A stretch of 64,000 nucleotides of DNA from Sipunculus nudus (lineage: Eukaryota; Annelida; Sipuncula; Golfingiida; Sipunculidae), in NCBI GenBank assembly GCA_026874595.1, contig CM049310.1, positions 34,415,558 through 34,479,557 on the forward strand. Direction: 5' to 3'. The translations under genes and the position numbers were made by a program. Position 1 is the first letter of the stretch, and the number at the start of each line of letters is the position of its first letter. The notes below the pieces were generated by a model. It was not told the DNA's origin, ran no database searches, and saw nothing but the letters and a program-made list of their open reading frames with translations. Shown here piece after piece: positions 25,901 through 37,900 of this stretch.

Positions 25901-28900
25901 TGACCTTGACCTTGACCTTAGGCCGATGTTGACCAAAAACAATAGAGTTCCAGTGTGTTCGGTTGTCAATCAACCCTGTAAGGGTCATGTCGATAGCTGC
26001 AAAATTGTGGCCAGGAGAGCGCAGACAAACACACAAAAAAACAAACAAAAAAACAAAAAAAAACAAACAGACAAATGGACATACGGAACTGACCAACATG
26101 CTTGCCGAAATCGAAGATTTCCGGCAAGCAAAAAACAAAAAAACTAGACCTTCGTACATATAAAAATCGCCGAGTTAAAAGCATTTTGCTGAAATCTCGT
26201 GTTTTCTCGTTTGACGAGATACGGTGCGAGATTGTGCCTGACTTGAGTTCTGTCATGTCAAGCGGGTCATGTGGAACTAAATGCCGAAAACTAGACCTGT
26301 CTAGCTGCAGTTCCGTGAAATCTCGTGTTTTCTCGTTTGACGGGATACGTTGCGAGATTTTGCCTGACATGCATGTCTGTCGTGTCAAGCTGGTCTAGTG
26401 GAACAAAATGCCGAAAACCAGACGTGTCTATCTGTAAAACTCGCCGAGTTATAACCAATGCCGTGAAATCTCATGTTTTCTCGTTTGACGAGATATGGTG
26501 CGACATTCGGCCTGACTTTCAGTTCTGTCATGTCCAGCAGGTCATGTGAAAGAAAATGCCGAAAACTAGACCTGTCTAGCTGTAAAACGCGCCGAGTTAT
26601 AAGCATTTCCGTGAAATCCCGTGTTTTCTCGTTTGACGAGATACGGTGTGAGATTTGGCCTGTCTTGCAGCTCTGTCGTGTCAAGCTTGTTTGGTGGAAC
26701 GAAATGCCGAAAACCAGACCTGTCTAGCTGTAAAAGTCGCCGAGTTATAAGCATTTCCGCGAAGTCTCGTTTTTTCTCGTTTGACGAGATATGGCGCGAG
26801 ATTTGGCGTGACTTTCATTTCTGTCGTGTCAAGCTGGTCATGTGGAACAAAATGCCGAAAACTAGATCTGCCTAGCTTAAAAACTGACAAAGTTACAAAA
26901 AATGGTCGTGTTATTTCCAATTTCCATGATTTTTGCCCAAAAAATGTAACCATGGTAACGGCAAATTTAAGTAAGCTACATATCAAAAGAAAGGCCAGGT
27001 CATGACGAAAAAAATGAGCTATTGCAGAAGTGGATAAGCCTATTTATGGCGAAGTTATAGTGCAAAAACCGTTAACCACACCTGTCGTGACCTTGACCCT
27101 TGACCTTGGAGCAATGTTGACCAAAAACAATAGGGTTCCAGGGTGTTCGGTTGTCAATCAACCCTGTAAGGGTCATGTCGATTGCTGCAAAATTGTGGCC
27201 AGGAGAGCGCAGACAAACGCACAAAAAAACAAACAAAAAAACAGACAAATGGACATACGCAACTGACCAACATGCTTGCCGGAAATCTTCCGGCAAGCAA
27301 CAAACAGACAAATGGACATACGCAACTGACCAACATGCTTGCCGGAAATCTTCCGGCAAGCAACAAACAGACATACGCAACTGAGTAATATGCTTGCCGA
27401 AATCTTTGATTCCGGCAAGCAATAAATGAAAAGTACAAACTGGATTTATAAAAGAAAATGCATGGTTGCTTTCAGGTTATGCTTTATGATGGATAATAAA
27501 CTTAACAATATCTGTGAGTGTTCAGCAATAAGGTGCCTGATATAATAAAATTTGAGAGTCCTTAATGTACATGAGTATAAACTAAGCTGTTAATACAAAC
27601 TGTATTGGAGACAGGTAAAAAATTATGTAATCACAGAAAATGCATTCATTCATACATAAGCATGCAAGCCATCAATCCTGCCAATTCAAAACTTGCAAAT
27701 CCTGATGGAGTTTTTCAATTTTTATATAACAACTGTAATGTCAGTGTTGGGACTTCTGACTGCTGTGAGCTGACATGCACAACTTGAGCTGAAATTATAA
27801 GGGTACTAGCTATTTTATATATTCCTTTTACTGGCTGAATAGAGGCACAGTACTGAGCATGCCATCCAGTAAATCAGTCAATGATTTACTATATCTATAA
27901 CATTTACATTTATTGGAAGATGTGAACAATCTATGACAGGCATAAATGAAATAACAATATTTAAAACTTGAGAGACCTTCATCAAAGGTACTTAATTGCA
28001 AACTTAAAATTTTTGTTCATCAATTGACCAAAAATGGTCTTGTCTCTTGGTGATTTGGGTTGCTGTATAATTGGCTGTACCAGAGATAAAAAGCCAGAAC
28101 ATGGTCACTAGTGGCTATAACCATCTACCCCATCTTACCCTTGACAAACAGTTAAAATTGATTTAACATGTTACAATGAATAAGGAAAACCTATTTTGTA
28201 CACCAGCCTATGGAAAATTAAAAATGGTATTTCAACTTTTCCACTACTGCATATATCAGTTTTTAATCTAGAAAAATGTTTTCATAAAGGTCAAAGAGTG
28301 TGTCGATTATAATCTGGTGTCAGGCCTCTCTTTAATAGATAGTCTATGGTTTTCTCCCTGTCCTCTTTCAATATTCACTAATCACAGTGCATTACCTGTA
28401 TTTACATTTACAATAATGGGTGATCAGACCTCAGCCTGGGGCAGGAATGATCTGTTGTCTGTGATACTCACCAGGACTGGTAGATGAGAGCAATAGCTAG
28501 TGTTCCCATTATGCCTTTACCTCTGGCTGGGTAGTGGTGGTAAACCAAAAATTTCTCCACAAGCAGGAAAGGTATCACTGTTGTGTGCTAATAAAGATAT
28601 TTTATAATTAAATAAATTATTGCATAACAATCCCCGAAAGAATATATTATTTTGTATCTGAGAGGACTTATAACCTATCTAAACAATATTCATGGAAACC
28701 TCTTATATTACAGGTACCTCCATATTACAGACACCTCTATATTACAGGCACCTCTATACCACAGGCACCTCCATATTACAGGTGCCTCTTCATTACAGAA
28801 GCATCTTTATTACTAGCGCCAGATCGGCCCTCTGACACTATGGCCAGATCACTGGCTTGCCAGAGTGCCTGGACATCTAACTCTGAGGATCGCATTATAA

Positions 28901-31900
28901 GGCTCCATGAGGATGCAAATATTTTCGTCATTTTTGACAAGGCCTCATTGCTTTCAAGTATCGTATCATTTCAAATAAACCTACTAGACCTTTTAATAAG
29001 TTTCTTATCTCTCCAACAACACCTACCATGTGTGTGAAATAGTCCGTTATAACCCAATATATGTGGAGATACCGTTATAAAGCGTGGCGTGGACTTGCAG
29101 GGCGGTTCTCAATTTGGCTTGTGTCACAACTCAGTAGGGGGTCCTAACTGAGTTGTGTTTGTCACAGCTACTTTATTACATGTTCCTCTATATTATAGGT
29201 TGCTCCATATAACAGATTCCTACATATTACAGGCACTTCTATATTTCAGGCACCTCTATATTACAGGCACCTCTTTATTACAGACTACTCTATAATACAG
29301 ACACCTGTATATAACAGCAACCTCTAAATTACAGACACCTTTATACCACAGGTGCCTCTTTATTGCAGGTGCCTCTTTATTATAGGTGCCTCTTTATTAC
29401 AACTGCCTCTTTATTACAGGTGCCTCTACACTACAGATTGCTCCTTATAACAGATGCCTGCATTTTGCAGGCACTTCTATATTTCAGGCACTTCTATATT
29501 ACAGGCACCTGACCTCTATATTACAGGTGTTTCCATATTACATGTGCTTTTATATTACAGGCACCTCTATATTACAGACACCCCTATACCACAAGTGCCT
29601 CTTTATTACAGGTGCCCAAATATTGAAAGTGCCCCCATATTACATGCACCTCTATATTTTGGGTACCTCTCCTCTTCAGAGACCTAAGGTAGTCCAACAG
29701 GGATATGATAGTGAGTAACCTTCCTAGTGAAGGCATCTCTTTATCAATGAAAAAAACCTTTGCTTTGTCAGTGTCATTAACTGTGAGATTCCACTATGAT
29801 CTAAAAGAGTAGACAAGCTTGGAAAATGTTATAAATTTTACAGAAAACATGATACCCTTTCAATTAATCTATAAAATAAAATCTACAAGAAAGAACTAAT
29901 TTGTAACAATGAGTAGTTTTTTTCCCTTAATTTGGCTAAACACTGATTATTTTTACTGGCTTAGGCCAAAAAAAAGATTTGGTTCCCAGGCACATTTATC
30001 AGAAATTAGCGCGGGCGGGCGATATTTTATTTTTTACCTTTTTTAATGTATCGATAAAAATGTCATTAGATCAAGGAGAGCATGAAAATTACAGAATTTT
30101 TTGCTAAACACACATAACAAAGGAAATCTTCTCAAAATATATTATCTACTTGAAATATGAAAATAAAAATAAAAATTTTTGATGCAGGGGGTTTAAAATT
30201 GACATGGGCTGTGCCTAAGAACCATACCTTTTATTTTTTGGGCCTTATGTAGTTGATATTTTGGTAATACTTACCATGACATGATTTAGCCAGGGTGGAA
30301 TAATCTTGTCTAGATATTCTGGATATACAAGTTCACGATCAACGGCATATATTCCCCAAAAGGCTATAACCACAAACTGTAAAAGAATACCTGCAGTAAT
30401 CAGTCTTCTGTATTCTTAAGTAAAGAATAATTATTTCAGTACAATATAGTCAATTAAAACTATTCAAATAATTATTTATATGCATTTAGTTTTACACTCA
30501 CACTACACTTTTACCCATACTTGCATAGTTCACATTGTTCCTGATAGGCTGCCAACAATAGCCCCTTCACACAAATATTCAAATTTCTCAGATGAATGGA
30601 AAAATATGGGAAATGACCCCCTTAGGACACTTGGCATGGTTTCCAACATTGTAAGACCAAAAAAAAAACATTTCTGAGGCATGGTTACAAAGGATCTGCA
30701 TGACAAATTTGAGTGGTACCACCATCAATTACAATACAGATTAAACATCTGACACTGATTCAATAGTTCTGAACACTGAATTATTTTTTAATCTGGTTAT
30801 TTTTTTTTATCTGCTCCTAGTCTTCTGAACTACCTGTAACAAAGAATTTCAAATCAGAATCCAGTTTAACACTTTCTAAAGTCTCAAATGAAACTTATAT
30901 GTTAATAAAGTAAAGTTTATGTACATTTGGAACATCACAGTTTTAACTATGTTTCTGCTTATTGTTATCTTGTGTGTTCCAGTGACTTACTTAATTATTC
31001 TTTACTTCTTTACCTCATAACTGTGATCACTCAGGATTTATCATCATAAAACTTTTACCATGATGATAGATCCTGCACTATTAACAATGAATCATTGTTA
31101 TTATTATTATCATTATCACTCTCCTCAGAACTCTTCACCACACAATTCATAACAGTGATAAAGGCCTTCCAAATTATTGTTCTTTTCGGTCTTCATGGCC
31201 ACTTCATTAAATTCATGATTAAGTTCTTTCCAGCACACAAAAAGACCATGTGGAAGAGACCTATACACAGGCTTTTGTAGTTCATTACCATCATTACTAG
31301 CAAATATTTGAAAATTCCATCATTAACAATTTAACCCTATGTAAATCTTTTTTGGAATGAAATTAATTCTTAATATTGTGGAAAGTCATTTATCTTAATA
31401 CTGTTTATGGGAAAAACTATCCAAAGTTGAAACTAGAAAATTGAAATTATGGTTGTTTATCTGAAACTTTCACAAAAGTAAATTTATTGATCTGAAATTT
31501 ATCCTACTACAAGTTAAAAGATTTTGGCATGGTCCAAGAAAGCGATATTCTGCTCTAAATTTTACCAATGCATGTCCCAATGCCACCATATTCTCTCTAC
31601 AGATAGAATCTTGTTGGGATACTGTGCTTGGATTCCTTTCATGCCCCGTCCCTTATTGAAAATTTTAAGTTCACGGACACTCTCATGGGAAAGGTCATGA
31701 CAGTATTTTAACTAGAATATGGGTGGTTGACAAGCGATAACGTGAATCCAACATATCACAGAGGCATGGGTAAAGGAAGGCATGGAATGTTCCTGACATG
31801 ACATGACTCCAAATTAGTGGCACCAGTGATACCAATTAAACTCCTCATATTTGTGAATTTTCACCAAAACAGATCTACAGATGGAAACACCATGCAAGAT

Positions 31901-34900
31901 TTCAGTATGAGACACAAACCCACTACTGATAAAAAGTGCTTCGATGTACTCTTTAAAAACAGAATAGCAGGTGGCACCACCTGTCCGCTTTATGAGAAAA
32001 CTCTCCAAGAAGGATGTACATGACAAAATTCAGACCAATACATTGAACCACTCCTGAGATATGAGCAATTTTCAGCTAAAGCAATCATACCTATGGATGT
32101 CACACAAAAACGATTGCAGATGGCACCACCAGTCTTGAATTCCAGATAGAGGTATCCAAGATCAATGGACATACACAATTTCAGCCCAAATTTGTCCATT
32201 AGTTTTTGACTTATAATGCTCACAGTACTGTCAAGTTGCAATGATTAGGTATTAAATGGCAAGAAAACAAGAAAAGGACAGAAGTTAAGCCACCTGTCTT
32301 CCCCAGAAGACAAAGCTATCCAAGATCTTCATTCAATTTGATTTTTTGACCAATCCATGAATCCCTTATTGAGATATTTATATTTTGTGTGATTTTCACC
32401 ATATATGACAATTTTCAAGGTCAAGGAAACTCTCATTGGATAGGTCATGACCCCAATTTTAAAATTCGCCATCCCAAAACCCATATCAATGTACATGCAT
32501 AATATGAAAGAAATCAGTCTATTAGTTTTTGACTTAAAATGCTCACAGTACTATCAAATGAAAATGATGGGGGTATTAAACAGCATGGAAACAAGAAAAG
32601 TATAATAGATGGCACCAACCACTTTCTTGTACATGACAACACTATCCAAGATCTTCGGTCAACTCAATTTTCGGATCAATCCATGCAAGCCTTCTTGAGA
32701 TATTCAAGAATGTGTGATTTCCCCAAAAAATGCACCTATTCAAAGCCAAGGTCACTCTCCTAGTAAAGGTCATGACCCCGTTTAAATTAGTCCTCTCACC
32801 CATATCTATGCACATGTCAAGTTTAGTAATGATCCTTGAAATATTTTTCGAGTTATCTCACCTGAAAGCAATTATGGCGGAGGCAAGACGGTGTCTAAAC
32901 CATATTATCCCCCAACTTTGTCTGGGGATACAATAATGACACACAGAAGTAGCTGCAGTTTGTTTGTCCATATACAGGGGGCAGCACTAAAGGTGGCGAA
33001 AGTGTCATGATGGATGCCCCTCATTCTGCGACAGATCTACAGGTAATTTAATAAAAGTTAATCAGAGCAAGGGGATCAGAATTCATTATTTGAGTGAACA
33101 TTGATTAGCCATGATAAATTAAAGAATTTGCATTTAAACATTTTTACATTCTGATCCCTTTTTGTCAACTCTGGTTATTGAAAACTAAGTTGGTTTCACC
33201 TTACAACCAATGCCAAGTTACAACCAATAATTATTGGTGCCGTTATTTTTTTTTTATTAACTATATTTTACAAACAACTGGTTATTCAAACATTTATCAG
33301 AATGAAAACCTTGTCCCCCAAGATGTTGGGAAAAATAGTGTTCCACTGCAACTACATGGTGAAAACTAAAATCTAGTAAAACTTCCAGCCATAGTACATT
33401 TATTAGAAATGCTTGAAATGTTGTCCCGAAACATTTCTGCTCAATCTGTGCATATTATTAATGCAATTTACCTATTCTACATCACATGATTGCATTGACA
33501 AAATGCACAGATCAGCAATTTGAGTTTTTCTAATAAACAGTCTATGGCTCGAAGTTTTACTAGATTTATGTATTTCCCATGTGGGCACTTACAGCACCAG
33601 TTGGCCATGCTATGGTGGATAAAAACCAGTCTCGGAGCTTCTGCAGAGAGGAACGCTTTGTCTGGTCTCCTGACAGCGGTACATTGCTCCCAAACAGATC
33701 ATTCAACAGAGTTATTGTGAAGAAAACAGCCTGGAAGCACTGCAAAATACAAAGACATACTTTGTAAAGATTGCTATCGAGGTCTAAACACGGTTGAAAC
33801 ACAAACTGAAATCTACAGTTTTTGAGAAATAACAGTTCCTGAATGGAAATTATCGTAAAGATTGTACTTGCAGGAGTAATAAACAGGCCAGCATTGTTCA
33901 TCCTGTATTCTACACAGAATGCAGGTTTAATCTGTGAAGATTAATACCTTGCCTGCTACCATTATAATGAAAACTACAACAGGAATCAACAAGATTTATT
34001 TATTACCTTCAAATGCACAGAAATATAAATAAGTTATAACATAACCAGCTTTTCACATAATCATTTGCCTTGGTAAAAGATGATGATAGAACCACATGAT
34101 ATTTCAGTGTTACTCATGATCCCTTTATCAGAACTGATGCTATTCACTTAATATGTTCTGTGTTTTTCAGTCACATATACCAAAGCTGTCATGTTGTCAA
34201 ATGTGAAAAACCAAAATACTGATCTGGCAACTTTAACTGATAATATAAGCTGACGGTTACACTGATAGTAACACTGAGTGTTTTTAACAATCAATCAATT
34301 GAGTATAATTTAAAGAGAGCTGTCATTAATCATGATATTTCTGGCATGTAGGTCAACTGATGTTTGCTATCAATAAAAGAAACCACAGCTCTGGACTCAT
34401 AACCTTTAAACACATGCAACAATAGTTGTAATGTTAATGGAAAAAAAACCTGGTACCTTAATCTCTCCCAAGCAGGTTAAATAATTAAGCCACACCACTT
34501 CATCATTAAACAGTGCTAGGCCAGATTTGTTATTGTATGACACAAACAGACAACACATGCAACACAGTATTTACTTAAAGAAAGTGATCACATGAACTAA
34601 CATATCATGTAACCTGTATACATATCTCCAAGTTAATTAAAACTCACTAGTTAAAAACTCTACTTAAGATTATAAATATCTATCAACATGTACATGTATT
34701 TTCCCCACATCATCAGGTCATCAATCCTTAGAGCTTGGGCATAAAATGGTGTATGCAGATTTAAGTGTACAATTTTGAATTGCTCAATCTTGACAAAAAA
34801 ATCATTGGAAAATAATTAAATCAATTGTAATTACTAAAGCATTTTGATCTTACTCCTGCTCTATTATGATATGCATAGTAGCATAACTATTGAGGGATGA

Positions 34901-37900
34901 TGCTTTATGGGTCAAAGCCTGGCACATTAGTACCAGTTTCACTGGCAACACATGCTTGGTTAATTTCATATTATATCCTAAGGGATCATTGGAAGCCTCC
35001 ATGTGGCTCACAAATGGGCAATTATTGGGATTGGCTATGGAGTGTGTGACCTTGGGAATAAGATCAAGGTAACAAATAAAATATCAGGTTTAAATCTGTG
35101 ACTTTAGAAAAATATTGTGCCATAATTTCAGCATTATATTGGAGATCTAGCTCAAACATAAAATGGTGGAAGGAAGAAAATAAAAGAAGAAAAAAATTTT
35201 GATATCTATGGTTTTACACTTTTGGGGACCTTACTTGGTCCACAAAAAATTGTCTTACCCTTATAATAGAAATAAAATGATCATCCTTTATAAGCCTCCC
35301 TGTCCTACAAGGGAAAGGGTAAATAGATAAAAAAAAATATTATATTATGCTTGTGAAGTATATATCAATGACTTCACTTAAAACATTAAACTATTCTGAA
35401 TACCAACAGCTGCATGTCCAAGAACACAACTATGTACATATAGATTGTACCTGAAGGCTTTTTTATGGATATTCAACATGCAGGCTTTACTCCTTCAGTT
35501 AAGGTGAGACACAGATGACATTTCTGCACTGGGTAAAAGATGGGTACAGTCAGGCAATATTTGCATTACCTGTGTTCTATCAATGTAAATAATGCGTGGA
35601 AATGTAATGTATTTTTCACAGCATTTCCAGAAACCTTAATGCATATGTAGCCCATAATGGTTAATAAAGTGCGCTAAAATATCAAATGTACATAGCTTTT
35701 ACATGTTTACAAGTCTGAGGCAGTCACTCAAACTTTCATTACTCTCAAAATGGTATCACTAAACTTATACTATAGATATCACTGATATATAAATACACAT
35801 AAAAATTGATATCTCATTCAAGAGCCAGTTCCCATTTGATAAACAAATTATATATTGTTACTGTATAGACAAATTAAAAATAAAATAACATTTTTTACTG
35901 ATTTTGTAACACATACAATGTGCATTCTGTGCACATAGACCAGCCTATATCATTTGTATATTCTCCTGTATAACCCTGAATCATCAATGACATGCAGCTG
36001 AGGTTGCCATAAATATGGGCATACTGTGGCACTACACAATGAATGGACAGGTATGAATACTGGCCAAAGGGTCTTCAATACACCTGCATCACAGGTAGAT
36101 TCACCTGTCCCATTACATATGTAGATGACCCGTATATCAATTATCATATACAGAAACAAAGCATAAACTACAAAGCCCTATAATCAAACTCAATATTCAT
36201 TTACTCAGCCTGAGGACAGAAAGGCTGTCTGTTTTAGCCTTATCATCTGTAAATTTTATTTCTATTTATTGAATAAGCCAAGTTTTAAGACATATTGAGC
36301 TCTTCATAACAGAGACTATAAGTCATTCAAAGCAAAGGCCTAACAAAACAAAATTCTGTTTCTGAGTCCAAACAGAGTCATAGAAAAAATATTAGGACCC
36401 CAAAATTTTTCTTGCAGGGTTTGAGCCAGAGCCACATAAACTAACTAGAATACAGGTAGTCGACAAGCGACTACGTGTATCCGCCTAAATCAGAGTGGAA
36501 CGGGTGAAGTGAGGCATGGATTGAGCGGCAAGGGGAAATAGAGTGAAGTGTTGCATATTAGCATGGATGTCTGCAGCCAAATGGTGTATGTAGGTTGCGC
36601 CACCTACCACAAAATCCAGAAAGCTGTCCAAGTTGTATACATATGCAAAATTTGAGGCAGATAAGTCAAACCACTATATGTTTATGAGTGATTTTAGCCC
36701 GTGGCAGACAAACAGATGGATGCTGTGCAAAAATGGTTGAAGGTGGCGCCACCAGTTTTGTGTATGATAAAGAGCTATGTGAGAACTATACACATGCAAA
36801 ACTTTGGCCCAATCGGTCAAACTGTTCCCAAGATATGAGCTTGGATGTCTGCTGCATAAACTAGAATGCAGGTGGCGCCACCTGTCATAAAATCAAGAGA
36901 GCTGTTGGGGATGTATAAACCTGCAAAATTTTAGGCAGATATGTCAAACCACTGCCGAGATATGAGTGATTTTATCCCATGGCAGACAAACAGACGGGAG
37001 GTGTGCAAAAATGACTGCAGGTGGCGCCACCAGTTTTGCCTATGATAAAGAGCTATGTGAGATCTATACACATGCAAAATTTTGGCCCATTCGGTCAAAC
37101 GGTTCCAGAGATATGAGCTTGGATGTCTGCAGCGTAAACGTGAATGTAGGTGGCGCCACCTGTCATAAAATCAGAAAAGCTATCCAGGATGTATACGCAT
37201 GCCGAATTTCAGGTGAATTAGTCAAATCACTGCAGAGATATGAGTGATTTTAACCCAAGGCAGATGAACAGATGGACACTGTGCAAACATGGTTGCAGGT
37301 GGCGCCACCATTTTTTGTGTATGTTATAAAGCTCTCCAAGGGCTACATTTGTGCAAAAAAATTTTCCTGATCCGTCAAACGGTTCCTGAGATATGTGGGT
37401 TTATGTGTGGAAACAGACGCACAAACGGACGCAGAGCGCAGAGGAAAGGTCAGAGGTCAAAACAAAATCGGGGTGCAGCAGTTCATATGTGACCCGAACA
37501 TAATCCTGGGTTTCGTAAAATTCTGCCTAGCGGTTACGGAGAAGTTCTCTGGACACCTACGCGGCGGCGGCGGCCTGCAGCTGAAAACATAGTATCCGCA
37601 AAACTGTTTTGGCGGATACAATTAACAAGTCACACATACCTTCTGTTGGCAAACAATGAGCTTTTGTCAGCCTATGAACTGATACAAAAGGGTTTGGGGT
37701 TTCCTATCTGTCACTCACACTACCACCACACATGTTGAGCTCAGTGGCATGTTCAGAGAATAAATACATCCCGATGGTGTATATATGTAAACTTTAAAAT
37801 CAAGTTTATCAAAAAAATGGAGTTACCGGTATCATTGTGAACAACCCTGACCTTTTACCTTCACTGTTTGCCATTGGATTCTTTCCAAAGTGATTCTTAA

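Noticed and set aside
13638-27423. Regular repeat arrays as a CRISPR locus
   Set aside because: Repeats are 148-305 bp and contiguous with no unique spacers, in animal intronic DNA.
26102-27438. Open frames in the fourth array and its flank, including Cys-rich minus-strand frames
   Set aside because: They translate the family A flank and hairpin, which are non-coding in all copies; frames differ between copies.
29386-29718. 110-codon frame with TGASILQ-like periodic translation
   Set aside because: It follows the 17 bp minisatellite; the peptide periodicity is the DNA repeat.
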